64,000 bases of DNA, taken from NCBI GenBank assembly GCA_027943335.1, contig BSBK01006738.1, positions 5,001 to 69,000 of the forward strand, read 5' to 3'. The position numbers and the translations under genes were made by a program. Positions 1-10,942 of this stretch are shown here, piece by piece. This DNA comes from Chamaecyparis obtusa (lineage: Eukaryota; Streptophyta; Pinopsida; Cupressales; Cupressaceae). The notes under the pieces are model-generated. The model was given only the letters and a program-made list of their open reading frames with translations, was not told the origin of the DNA and did no database searches. Numbering within the stretch: the first letter of the stretch is position 1; each line of letters opens with the position of its first letter.

Positions 1-53
1 CTTCACATTCTATCTATTCACATCACACACCTATTCCAATTAAAATCTATTCA
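1..53 (+). repeat. 3' end of the 5' LTR of element D
   Basis: These bases match 4572-4624 at 52 of 53 positions and end in CTATTCA, directly before a primer-binding-site-like sequence. Most of this LTR lies outside the window. Confidence 0.8.
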
Positions 54-243
54 TTTTGGTGAACCCGAAAAACTTACCCCCTATCTTTTGTGGATTTAGA
101 TGCCATATTGTGTTTGTTATATTATCTTGTGTGTTCACAAGTTCTATTCATTTTGGTGAACCCGACAAGCTTACCCCTTTCTTTTGTGGAATTAGTTGCC
201 CTATTGTGTTTGTGGTTCACACTATTCATTTTGGTGAACCCAC
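54..243 (+). other. Triplicated primer-binding-site region of element D
   Basis: The core TGGTGAACCC occurs at 57-66, 154-163 and 232-241, each time preceded by TATTCATTT, the sequence formed where the LTR end meets the primer site. Spacer segments of the first two units are also alike (92-117 and 181-212). The first copy adjoins the LTR and is the expected minus-strand priming site. The other two look like tandem duplications of the LTR end plus primer site. I could not name the tRNA primer. An 89-codon open frame running through the repeats (56-325) has no recognisable domain and is not called as a gene. Confidence 0.65.
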
Positions 244-393
244 GATAGACAAGTCTTTCTCTTTGGTGTTAGATGCTTTTCTTTCTCTCCTTAAGAGTAA
301 ATTTATTTTATACTCTTTCATTTAAAATTCAAAAATACAAAAAAGTCTATATATCCAACAAAATTAAAAAATATTTCTTGCATTTCATTTACT

Positions 394-1389
394 ATGAAGA
401 TTGTTAAAATGCTTTGGTGTGTGATTATGTTCATTATTACCCTTCTTTTAGCATCTCTTTATCTTACTTATGATTTTTATGAGAGTATCATTCACTTCAT
501 TATGTTGATGACCCTTCATTTTACACTCGCCTATGCTTTTGTGAAATTGACTAATACTAGTCTTCTTACTTTCAAAACTTTCATTAAAGATTTATGTGGT
601 AGCCTTATTACTCTTTTGGATTATGTGAAGAATTGGGTAGATGATAAACCATCTCCTAATCTCCCTAATCCTAATCCCATCAATCCTAATTCGATTCCTA
701 GTCTTCCTATTCCTAATCCGATGCCTAATTCTCCATCTGCTATTCCTAGTTATTCTCATACTTATGATGGGATTCAAGCTATAGTTCAGGATGCGGATGT
801 GCAAAATGTCTTTGATTTACCTTCTCCTCTGATTCATGATGATATTAAAGGAAAGGGTAAAGAAACTTCTTCAAAACCTATTATCCCACCTTATACAACC
901 TTTACTCATGAGCATGATAAAAAATCATCTCCTATAGAAGCTTTACATAATATATACACTACAGGATTCAATATCATGACTAAATGAGGTTATAGAGGTT
1001 TAGGGATAGGAGTTAATGAGCATGGTATCAAATACCCAGTTCATATACCCCCTAAATAGGATGCGCATGGTGTTGGTTATTCACAATCTCAAATCAAGGT
1101 AGGTGATGTTGATCATAGTCCTCCTCTTCATGTTCTCCCTTCACTTACCATAGATAACACTGATATTTGTCAAGATGTAGATAAAAGTGTATATGTTTAA
1201 TTAATGAATTCCATGAAAGAAATCTTTAAACCTATGCCGAAAGATGCTTTAACCAAGTATAAATGTCATTTTCATTATAGTAATATGCATTTACTTTCTG
1301 ATTGTAAGCATTTCAAGATATATGTTAGGGAAAGAGCTGCCTTAGGAATTATATCTCATTCTCATGCAGTTTTACAATTCCCTTCATAA
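394..1389 (+). pseudogene. Broken ORF: membrane segments, G-patch-like motif, CHHC finger
   Basis: One frame of 331 codons starts at the ATG at 394 and is broken by stops at 985-987 (TGA), 1057-1059 (TAG) and 1198-1200 (TAA), each explainable by a C-to-T change of CGA, CAG or CAA. Residues about 5-25 and 30-50 are hydrophobic and look like two membrane segments. A Pro/Asn-rich linker follows (about 88-125). Right after the first stop comes GYRGLGIG followed by NEHGI, which resembles a G-patch. Near the C-terminus is a C-x2-H-x4-H-x4-C finger (about residues 277-290), the spacing also used by the gag of gypsy element B. It is the only ORF of element D. I do not recognise the full protein. A gag remnant or a captured host gene is possible. 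Confidence 0.55.
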
Positions 1390-2246
1390 TTTTGATATAG
1401 GGGATACCCCTCATTCTGATATAATATAGATTTCCTTCTCCTCTTGTCTTTGGACTAGGGGGCAAGAGGTGTATTTTTCATCCAGTCTCCTAGGATCCAT
1501 TAGGCTTTTAGCATATATTGTGTCTTGAGCTTAATTTGTATTCTTTCTTTCCTCTCTCTCTATGGTTTTGTATTATGTTCATAATCATCCATAGTTATCC
1601 TTTCAAGATATATTTTCTAAAGATGTTTTTTTGGCAAATGTATCCCTTGCTTTCATCCTGGGGGGCAAGGTTTTTCTTTCTTTCTCTTTGTCTAGGGATC
1701 TCCTTTCCTTAGCTTAGTGGCATTTGTTTATATTATAATATTATTTCATTATACTGACTGAGGTTTTATCTATGGCTACCCTCTTATATGAGAGGTTGTT
1801 GTCTTAGGTCATCACCTCTTCTCTATTTTGCAAATTATGTTCAATATAAACTATTGCCCTTGCTTTGGTGATTAGAGTTGTTTCTCTTATTTCAAAGATT
1901 CCTCTTCCTCTTGAATGCAAGGGGCTAGATGATTGAATCTTTGTTTCTTTTTGAAAGATGCTATTTTATCTAAAAGCACTCCTCTATGGTGGGGGTCTTG
2001 TTGATAAGATCTCTTTCTCTTTGAGGATTATTTTTCCATAAGTGACATATCCTTTTCACGATTATCTATACTCTTGGATGTAGGGGTTAGTACCCTTCAC
2101 TAAGAATGTAGTGTACATTATTGTTAAATAGGATATCTCCTTACATTGTAGGTATCCTCTTCCTTTTCCTTATCCTATCTAGTAGACTGCCATGATAAGG
2201 AGGGTGGCATATATAGGGTCTCCCTTGTACTATAGTTTTTCATTTA
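1390..2246 (+). other. Non-coding interior of element D
   Basis: AT-rich, pyrimidine-biased sequence with no ORF that shows a domain. Short pieces such as GGGGGCAAG recur (near 1458 and 1660). Short open frames here (for example 1518-1712) have no recognisable content. Confidence 0.6.
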
Positions 2247-2610
2247 TATGCTAAATCCTCTGAAGCTAACACACATAAGTTGCTAAACCCTGAAGGGATA
2301 GGCATTTTTCAATTTTCAATATGCTAAATCCTCTAATGGTAACGCACATAAGTTGCTAAACCCTGAAGAGACACACATTTTTCAATTTTCAATATGCTAA
2401 ATCCTTTGATGCTAATGCACATAAGTTGCTCAACCTTGAAGAGACATGCATTTCTCAATTTTTAATATGATAAATCCTCTGAAGGTAACGCACATAAGTT
2501 GCTAAACCCTGAAGAGACACACATTTTTCAAATTTCAATATACTAAATCTTCCGAAGGTAACACACATAAGTTGCTAAATCCTGAGGAGACACACATTTC
2601 ATATTCATAG
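2247..2610 (+). repeat. Five tandem repeats of about 73 bp
   Basis: Units begin at about 2247, 2319, 2392, 2465 and 2538. Each opens with ATATGCTAAATCC or a close variant, carries CACATAAGTTGCTAAA in the middle, and most end in CATTTTTCAATTTTCA. Units differ by several bases, so the array is not very recent. Position in the 3' interior is typical of non-coding minisatellites in large LTR elements. Confidence 0.85.
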
Positions 2611-3153
2611 TGATACAGGAAGGTGGATCTATGGATATTCCATAAGCCGTTAGAAGATGCATTGCAATTTCAAAGCATAGTTTATGGGTGAACTATCAAG
2701 TTTGGCCACCTATTTGGCTCTCCCTCCTTGGTGATTCACAATAAGGTGGGCATCTTACTGGGTGAGGTAATCACTTTCTCCTTTCTCTCTTTTCTCTTTC
2801 ATGCTAGTAGGATTAGATCATGAAGCTATGTTATTTATAGTTTTTCTATTGTCTTTCTTATGTAATCATCTATCCTTTTATGATAGCTTTCCAAATATGA
2901 TATTAGTATAGGAAATATTTCATTAGCAAGGTTTCTTGTACTAGTTGATTCGGGTTTGTTTTAGTACTAACCCCTCTTTTTATGTTTTCGCACCCTCATG
3001 CATGTGTGTTGAGTTAGAATCTTTAGCTTGGGAGCATGTGTCCTTAGCTAAGTGTTATTTTATATTGTTGTGAATCCGCTTAGATCTCTTCTTTCTTCTC
3101 CTTTACCAAGTGTTATTTTATATTGTTGTGAATCCGCTAAAGTGGGGGCTTAA
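2611..3153 (+). other. 3' interior of element D with polypurine tract
   Basis: Non-coding. A 31-bp segment ending in GAATCCGCT is present twice, at 3050-3080 and 3108-3138. The second copy runs directly into AAAGTGGGGGCT (3139-3150), the likely polypurine tract priming plus-strand synthesis. It lies three bases before the LTR start TGTATCATC at 3154. Confidence 0.6.
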
Positions 3154-3349
3154 TGTATCATCTTAAAATGGAAGAACTTCCATGTTAAGAGCATTTAGCC
3201 CTTCGAGTAAGTGGTCTGAGGTCATGTCAAGTGCCTTGATTTGGTCTTTTCATGGATTTGGATGTTTCCCCCCTATTCTGCTTCTCTCTCCCTATTTCCA
3301 ACCTCTTTTTAACAACTTTCTCTGAGAAACTGAAGACTTTAACTTTATG

Positions 3350-3461
3350 GGTCAATGACAACCTAATGGGTCAAGGTTGACCTTGACCCTGACCTAGGTC
3401 AAAGTTGACCTCAATTTTGACCTAGGGTAGAGTCAACCTCAACTCTACCTTGACCTTGACC
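3350..3461 (+). promoter_or_regulatory. Cluster of ten W-box cores in the LTR U3 region
   Basis: TTGACC/T or its complement GGTCAA/AGTCAA starts at 3350, 3369, 3377, 3383, 3397, 3405, 3417, 3431, 3450 and 3456: ten cores in 112 bp on both strands, about 205 bp before the TATA box. TTGAC(C/T) is the known binding core of WRKY transcription factors. That they drive this LTR is inference. Confidence 0.6.
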
Positions 3462-3665
3462 CCAGGTCCAAGTTTCAAGTCCCAGGAGTTTCGGGATGTC
3501 AGGCTTCAGAAAGTTTTATTTTCCCACTTTCAGGTGGGCTGTTTTGGATTTCAGAATGGTAAACTCTTAAATTGCATTTAATCTAGGTCTATTTCTAGGG
3601 GTTAAGGTCAATTTGGATTTAATTCCCCAATGTTGTCCTCTCTAGAAGGTTGTGCCCTAGATCAC

Positions 3666-3673
3666 TATAAAAG
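3666..3673 (+). promoter_or_regulatory. TATA box of element D LTR
   Basis: TATAAAAG, followed by a pyrimidine-rich stretch (CCTTCCTCTCTC) where transcription would start about 30 bp downstream. It marks the U3/R border of the 3' LTR. Confidence 0.65.
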
Positions 3674-4624
3674 TAAGCCTTCCTCTCTCATTTTCTCCAT
3701 CTCATTCCATCATGCATCAAGCACTCTCAAGGAGACATTGGTGATCAAGAAAGCATTCTCAATCAAGGAAACATTCAGGCCATTATAATCCATTCAAGCA
3801 TTCAAGTTCTCCATTGAAGATCAAGGATTCAAGCATTCAAGCCTTTGAAGGGATTTGGTTCAAGCATTCAAGATTCATCATTCAAACCCTAGATCTATCC
3901 ATCATGGTGGTGTGATCTTCCTTCAAGATCCTTTGTTCATCTTCAAGATCTATTCATTCTCCTTTCAAGGTGGATTCTAAGCATACAATCATGAAGGTTT
4001 TGATTTACATTTTTTAATGTTATGTTCAAGCTTTCATATCAATATACTTGTTTACATTTGAAATACAATTGCATATCTATTGAATATCATAGTTTCATTG
4101 TTAGATCTACTTCTACTACTTGCTAGCATTCTCTATTTCAATTCCATTATTAAGGTTGATTCCAAACTAGGGTTTGACCAAGACAAACCCCTCATACAAA
4201 AAACAAAACCATTTTTCTTGCAGGTATAGGTAGATGACAACAAATTGAAGTTCAGATCTGGATACCCTTTTTGGTGAACTTCCAGGATCCACTAACAGAA
4301 TTTATATCAAAGCTATTTCAGGTTAGGGATGACCTTTAGTGAGGGGTAAGATTGTGCCCCACTATCTAGGTCAAAGTCGACCTAACCTCAGAAGGAAAAA
4401 AGTTTTCTAGGTTTTCTCTATCTCAGCATTTCCAGTCCAAAGAAAATTGTAGAATCTCCCAAAACTAAACACAGACATCAAAAAATAGTGATTTTTGCAT
4501 CAACCTTCTTTTGAGATAATTATTTCTATTTTATTTAGTTTATATGTCCACAACATTTTCCATCACATACACTTCACATTCTATCTATTCACATCACACA
4601 CCTATTCCAATTTAAATCTATTCA

Positions 4625-6842
4625 CCCCTCAACCCTAAAGTCAACAAGTACTTTTAACCTCTCCACCCTATCCGGTACTTAACTTGGTTGGTTCGTGTCA
4701 CTCATTTGGTAAACTTAAGACTTCCATTTTGCATCATCCCTCACATTTTGTTAAATTTAAAAAAAGTGTTGCATTTTTTTTTGCTTACAATTGTGGGCAT
4801 GACAGTATGGTGAAAAGGGTATTTGAAAACCTAATTTTTTTGCCTAGTGCTTTGGGAAAGTTGTGAGAAAATTGAGTGTCTATACTATTGGAGACTTGCT
4901 AGAGGGGCTATTAGGTCTGTGGAGCAGTTTGAGAGAATTTAGCATTGGATGTTTCTAAAAAACCTATATGCTATAAAATCCTTTTGAATTCAACCAAAAT
5001 AGACCATATACATCCACATTTTCTATTTGGGAAGGGTTTGACCATTTCTTGGTACATTTGGCCTTAAGGGTTAGGTATTAAGTGCCTAAACCTCTAAAAA
5101 TTTGATAACTACACAATTGAGATTAGTCCATTCCATACACCTCTACATCACCCTTCACCTTTCCTTAATAGCTGAATTTTCATGTCAAGAAATTCTAGGA
5201 ACTTTTGTTCCATTTATTTTATCCACATGACCTTATTGGAGGAAGAAGATACATAGCTTACTTGAACCTCATTTCTCATGCTCATCATGAGTTGTGTGAA
5301 TGACAAGTTCTTTATACTTGTTCCCAAAACCCTCACTCTTGCATCTTTATAGTTTTGCACATTAGATTGCATTTTTCTTTCAAATCATTGTGTTGGGAGA
5401 GCATACCCACAAAATTTCAAAAGAGAAAACCAAACAAGGTTTATTCAGTGCCCTTATTTTAGCTCGTCGGAGGTTATAGTCAAAATTTGTTCTTTTGTTG
5501 TATTTTAGAATGGAAAACATGTAATGTAATTTTTCTTAACATTTTGGTGTTTCTACTTGTAGAAAATAGGTTAAAATTATTACTGCATACACCATCATAA
5601 CACATACTACATGTCTTGTAAGACCCTCTAGGCTAGCAGGTGAAGGAATGCCCGCTGCATAAAGCTACTATGCAAAATAGAGTGGAATTTGGTCATTATT
5701 TAGATAAAAAAATGTGAGAAACAAGAAAGCGTAGGTATATCAAAGTAGCTATAGTGGGATATTGACCTCTAGTCACCTGACATCCCTTCACCAAAATCTT
5801 TCCCATGTGTGATGGGAGACATTTCTCTTTTAGGGTTTCTTTGGGTACTAAACCCTAAACCTTAGTAAGAGAGAAGCCATCACAAACCTCTTTCCTCTTT
5901 CTTGAAAGAATAATCTCTATAGCATTTTCTGAATAGGCACTAGTACCCTAAATGTCATCCCTAATATGAACAAGGCTATTAAGAATAGATAGAAAAGTGT
6001 TCCTATAAACATTGGTGCTACTAGCAGTATTGATCGAGAACCTCAATCTCTCAATCTCCTAATATTTTCATGAAAATGTATCATTAGGGGCCATTAGATC
6101 ATCTACCATTATGTCTAATAATATATATAGATCTATATAGCTCTATGTACTTGAAAGATAATTTAATGTCAAGCTTTAGGTTGAAGCTTATATATTATTT
6201 CTAAAATTTAAAGAAAATTATCAGATACATCCAAACTAATCACTTACTAAATTTAAATGTACATGTATTAAAATGAAGAATAAATTAAAAATTCTATATA
6301 CTTATACACATACATATCTATAACTATGTGTAAATACATATATATACTTTGGTGCAGGAGCACCTAAGCACAAAGACATGCCAAGAGGCTACAAGAGGAT
6401 AAAAGGCATTCCATGATTTTTTATGGTCTTTTAAATATATTATGAGTTCAATTTAACCAATATGTAAGGCTAGGAAAAGCCATGTCATCAAATTGTAAAA
6501 TTTGTTAAATTGTCCTAGTAAGGACCTAGTTCAATCATATGGTCAAATGTGTTAAAATAACCCATGGAAGGGTAAGAAAGATGTAATGTGTGATCAAAAG
6601 TGTGACACACTTATATGAACCATCACACTTGAGAGAATCCATGGAATAGGAAATCTCAAGAAGTGGCCCATAGCTTCCTAGTTGAAGTGAGTTTAATTCT
6701 TCTCATGATGCTCATCAAATTGGCATAGAGGATTAGCAACTTGAATACTCCAAAATGGAAGATTCAAAGTATAAGAAACGAAGCTAAGATGCAAGAATCT
6801 AAGCTAGAAATAAGAGATTAAGCTAAGAATGTATGAAAGCAA
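4625..6842. other. Unassigned AT-rich DNA between elements D and E
   Basis: No ORF with a recognisable domain and no clear repeat pair. A TA-rich stretch lies at about 6115-6355. The right end (about 6740-6842) is purine-rich with AAGCTAAGATGCAAG-like words that continue at 12413, so this was one block before element E inserted. It may be an old LTR remnant, but I cannot place its ends. Confidence 0.5.
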
Positions 6843-6847
6843 CTAGT
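6843..6847 (+). repeat. Target-site duplication CTAGT, left
   Basis: CTAGT directly before the LTR start TGTTGG. The same five bases follow the 3' LTR at 12408-12412. Confidence 0.9.
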
Positions 6848-8310
6848 TGTTGGAAACTGTAATTGAAGCAATTGTTGTATTGTCATTGATGTCAAACCTT
6901 AACTGGTAAGACTATTGCTATTTAAGAAAGTACTATATCTATTTGATTGTTGCTAAGGGGAAAGGTAAGGTTGGTAACAACAGCACCTAAGGAAAGGTTG
7001 AGTTATCTTGATACTTCAATGAGTACTTGATTATGTGGCACAATGATAAGATAATGTATTGTTTATATGAGTATGAATGACGACTAAACTATTAGACTTA
7101 ACTGAGAAAAAGTGAAGCAATCTAGTTTAAGCTGAGTGATGTTAGTGTCAATAGAGCTAGTATATGCTGAGTAAATTTAGTGTTGACCGAACATCAGTAT
7201 TAGCTAAGGAAATAGTTTTCGAGGTGACCGAGCTTTCTAGAAAAGACCGAGAAGTTGAACACAGTATTGTCCGAGCATCAATATTTTACATTTGAGGAAG
7301 AATTCAGATTTCCAGCTGACATCGTTGAATTCTTGGATTATGTAAAACATGTTGACTTTATTTATTGATTGTATGAAAGCATTTAACACACTGTAAAATG
7401 TGTTATTGTAAATCTATTAAGAGATTTGAGATATTTCTAGAAGGATAGTCGAAGAACATAAAGTAGGAAGGATTTGATGAAACTGACCTAACCCTAAGAT
7501 CTACGAAGGAGATTAAGCAGAAAAAGATGTATTGACCTAATTGAGGAAGTATTAAGGAAACCTAAGCTAGAGGTTGAAGAAGAGAGGATGCTGCAAGTGT
7601 TGCTGATGTTATTGACTATCTAAACAAAGAAGGATGAAGGAGAAGTGTTGTGATTTCTTGAAGAGATTTCCAAGAAGATCAGTGATGGTGATGGTAAAGG
7701 TTCATAGTTAGTAAGCCAACATGTGTATGGAATTGGATCTGATATTTGCAAAGTGAGTTGTATGTTTTTCAGATCAATACTACTGCTACTTTCTAACCAT
7801 TGTATCAGTCAAAATCCTTTTAACAAAGGTTGACCTAACAATCATAGGTATAAATACTTTGAACAAGGTTGCATTCTAATAGAGTGTATGCAAATTTTAT
7901 AACAAGGAACACTTTTAACAGAGTGGTTTAAATCCTTTAACCGGGTCACACCTGACAGTGTGTTTGTAACCTTTGACAGGGTTGGCTTTTCACCAAGCTC
8001 ACTTCAAAAGAGTGAACATAATAGTAACATGTTACAAAGTGGTTTTTCTAAAATTGGGTTTCCACTATAAATCCTAGTGTTGATACTTGTGTGAATGTTT
8101 TGGTTTGAACATTTCTATGTTTTATAAGTTAGATACCATTGGATAAGTGGACTGCACTATTATATATTTCTTCTATGCAATCAGTAATGACAGAGTAGCT
8201 ATTGGTTATTAGATCTAATTTGTTGAAGAGTTTTAAAGTTTGTTTTATACATCTAGACCTGAGAACAACTGATTCACCCCCCCTCTCTGTTGTTCTAAAT
8301 CATACTAAAA
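6848..8310 (+). repeat. 5' LTR of Copia element E
   Basis: Starts TGTTGGAAAC and ends at CATACTAAAA, aligned to the 3' LTR end CATATTAACA. The last bases before the primer site have the run ACCCCCCCTCTCTGTTGTTCT, typical of this Copia type. Confidence 0.9.
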
Positions 8311-8312
8311 AT

Positions 8313-8324
8313 TGGTATCAAATT
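8313..8324 (+). other. Primer-binding site of Copia element E
   Basis: TGGTATCAAATT, two bases after the 5' LTR. The usual plant Copia primer site, complementary to initiator Met-tRNA, is TGGTATCAGAGC. The first eight bases match and the rest has drifted. Confidence 0.8.
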
Positions 8325-8367
8325 TTTTGTTTCTTATAGAGAACAAGTTTCAAGGTACTTGAAGCAA

Positions 8368-10493
8368 ATGATCAGGATGTATAAAAAGGAGGTACCAAAG
8401 CTGAATAAGGAGAACTTCCCTACATGGAAAAGCTTGATGAAGCTGCATCTGGCTAGTATTGGTGATTCTTCAAAGTATTATGTTGAGCATGATTATGTCA
8501 CACCTATTGCACCTCTGACTAGCGAGGAAATGAAAGCTAAACAAGAGCACAACCAAGAAATGTTGGAGATTGTGTCTGCCCAAATTTATCCAGAATTTGA
8601 AGACACCAAAGACTATAGTAATGCAAAGAAAATGTGGTCCACCCTTGCAAAAATCTATGATAGTGACATAAATGTATTGAGAGAAAAAGCTGAGAGCCTA
8701 AGAGGTAAATTTGATGAAATAAGAATGCAAGAAGGTGAGATTATTGCACAATATTGTGGTAGAATAAAAGAAGTTGTAAATGCTATTAGAGGAGCAAATG
8801 GAACTATTGATGATGAAACTATAATAGGAAAATTATTGAGAACTTTATGTCCTATCTATGCCATCAAAATTTCTACAATTCAGGAATCTAGATGTAACCC
8901 TAACAATGCTCTTACTTTGGAAAGTGTGGTTGGTAAGCTTGTTGCTTTTGAACTTTGTAACTATGATAACTTCACTATTGGTAATGTTGAATCTTCTTTT
9001 AAGTCACAAATGGTTCTAAGTCAGTCAAAAATGGAAAAGAAAGATGCATCAGTGAAAGTGAAAGTGACAGTGACACATTTGATAAGGAACTTGAGGATCT
9101 AGAAGCTCTTGTGGCTAGAAGACTGAAAAGGGGAAAAGGAAAGTACAAAGGTAAACACCCTATTATATGTTTTGCATGTAATAAAGTTGGTCATATAGAT
9201 GCTAGATGTCTTGACAAGGATGATAAGAATGAAGAAAGAGACAACAAGCATAAAGACAAAAGAGAAGATAGAGGTTACCAAAGATACAAGGAATACAAAG
9301 GAAAATGTACTAAATCTTGCTATATTGCCAAAGAAGAGATTGACACTAAAAGTGATGATTGTGAAATTGAAGTTGTCTATGTTGCAATGAAAGATGAATC
9401 TAATGAGGATGAGAAAACTACATTAATATCTTATATGAACAAAAATGATAAATGGATTATTGACAGTGGTTGTTCACATCACATGACTAGTGACAAGAGT
9501 AAGTTTGATACCTTAGATCATTAAAAAGGTAGGATTGTGAAATTTGGTAATGATGCACCATGTCCTATTAGAGGAAAAGGATTGATTAAGCTTACTGATA
9601 AGATCACTTGTGAAAATGCTTATTGGGTTGAGGGTCTTAACTATAATCTACTGAGCATTGCACAACTTAATAGCACTAGCTACCAAGTGGAATTTCATCA
9701 TAGGAAGGCCAAAATATTTGATGTCCCTAGTGAACTGATTGGAAGTGGAGAACATACAAGAGGTAATTTGTTCTATCTAGACCTATCTAAAGAAACATGC
9801 ATGATTGCACAACTTGATGATATTTGGTTATGGCATAAGCGGCTATGTCATGTTAAATTTGATAATCCAGTAGAACTTAGTAAGAAAAATAAAGTGAGAG
9901 GTCTACTTAGATTGAAGAAACCTGAGAATGTAATGTGCAAGGAATGTCAGTTGGGTAAGATGACAAAGTCTAGTTTCAAGAGAAAAACTTTTACTTCTAA
10001 GAATACCTTAGATTTGGTTCATACTAACCTTTGTGGACCGATGGGTGTACAAAGCTATTGTGGTGCTAAATATTTTATCCTGTTTGTTGATGATCATACC
10101 AGAATGATGCATGTAATGTTCTTAAAGAAAAAATCTGATGCTTTTCAATTTTTTAAGCGGTATGTGGCTGCAACTATGAACTATTCAAATTTGATATGGA
10201 TAAAGCAATTGTTGGTAGGCATGAAAGAATAAATCACTGAACCAGTTGTCATTTTCTATGATAACACAAGTGCTATACACATCTCTAAGAATCTAGTGAT
10301 GCACACAAAGACCAAATAAATTTCCATCAAGTATCATTACTTGAGAGAAATGGTAAAAGATAAAGAGGTTCGAATGGAATATGTGAATACAAAGGAACAA
10401 CTAGCAGACATATTCACTAAGGCTTTCCCTTAAGAAGCTCATAAATATCTGAGAGGTCAATTAGGGGTCCTTCCCCTAACTGAGGTTGCCTAG
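8368..10493 (+). pseudogene. Copia gag-pol remnant: gag, protease, integrase part fused to RNase H
   Basis: Gag runs from the ATG at 8368 in frame 1 with a UBN2-type body. A one-base shift near 9047 moves the rest into frame 0, where the knuckle CFACNKVGHIDARC (C-x2-C-x4-H-x4-C, about 9169-9210) and the protease motif WIIDSGCSHHMT (about 9453-9488) follow. After a TAA at 9522-9524 comes the GAG-pre-integrase region with WHKRLCH and CKECQLGK. The integrase core begins with HTNLCGPM, where the first catalytic Asp is Asn (10026-10028). Near 10155-10165 the frame jumps from integrase (AFQFFK) to the RNase H end (YVAA). Further TAA stops lie at 10230, 10317 and 10431. The C-terminal EQLADIFTKAFP is typical of Copia. 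Reverse transcriptase is absent. Confidence 0.9.
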
Positions 10494-10942
10494 TCAAGCT
10501 AGGAGCACTGCATCAAATGTGCTACAAAGATTATCTAACAAGTTGATGCAGAGACAGGTCACACTTTAGGAGAAGCCTAGAGTTGTGAAAAGTATAACAA
10601 AGCCAAGAATCAGTCATAAACAAAGATGACAAAGGGAGAAATATTGTTACTGAACTAAAAAGATGATATCTACATTTGTAGGATGTATGTTTTAGTTGTT
10701 GCTTTGACATTTTTGTCAAAGAGGGAGATGATCATAGATGAATACATAGAATGAAATTTTCATGGAAGATCAAGTAAGAGAGAGAGATTCAGTGGACGGT
10801 CATACAAGAATGGATAACTGATTCTATATCAAAATGAAGCTAAGAATATTATAAATGTTTTTGATGGACAGATAAGTTTTGGATTGGTTGGTAATTCATG
10901 TGATATTCATATAGTGTTGCCATCAATGCCAAAGAGGGAGAT
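10494..10942 (+). other. 3' untranslated part and polypurine tract of element E
   Basis: Non-coding. It ends with GCCAAAGAGGGAGAT (10928-10942), the polypurine tract next to the 3' LTR, as in most plant Copia elements. Confidence 0.8.

Larger units (their letters stand above)
1..4624 (+). mobile_element. Element D: non-autonomous LTR retrotransposon, 5' end cut by window
   Basis: The first 53 bases recur at 4572-4624 with one mismatch, so the window opens in the last bases of a 5' LTR and the matching 3' LTR ends at 4624. Between them lie a primer-binding site, one broken ORF, tandem repeats and a polypurine tract, but no reverse transcriptase, RNase H or integrase. The element must therefore have depended on another for movement. 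Its CHHC finger has the same spacing as that of the gypsy elements in this window, which suggests but does not prove a gypsy parent. The target-site duplication cannot be checked because the left end is missing; the bases after 4624 are CCCCT. Confidence 0.75.
3154..4624 (+). repeat. 3' LTR of element D
   Basis: About 1471 bp, starting TGTATC after a polypurine tract and ending CTATTCA, the end shared with the 5' LTR fragment at 1-53. It holds a TATA box (3666-3673) preceded by a W-box cluster. Downstream, 3720-3960 is rich in CAAGCATTCAAG-like words. A TGCAGGTATAGG near 4220 resembles a splice junction. Confidence 0.75.

Noticed and set aside
394..544. Retroviral-type envelope protein
   Set aside because: Two hydrophobic segments at the N-terminus alone, no signal for surface or fusion domains, and the ORF goes on into a G-patch-like stretch and a finger.
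4684..4866. 60-codon ORF after element D
   Set aside because: Short, no domain and no repeat or conservation support.
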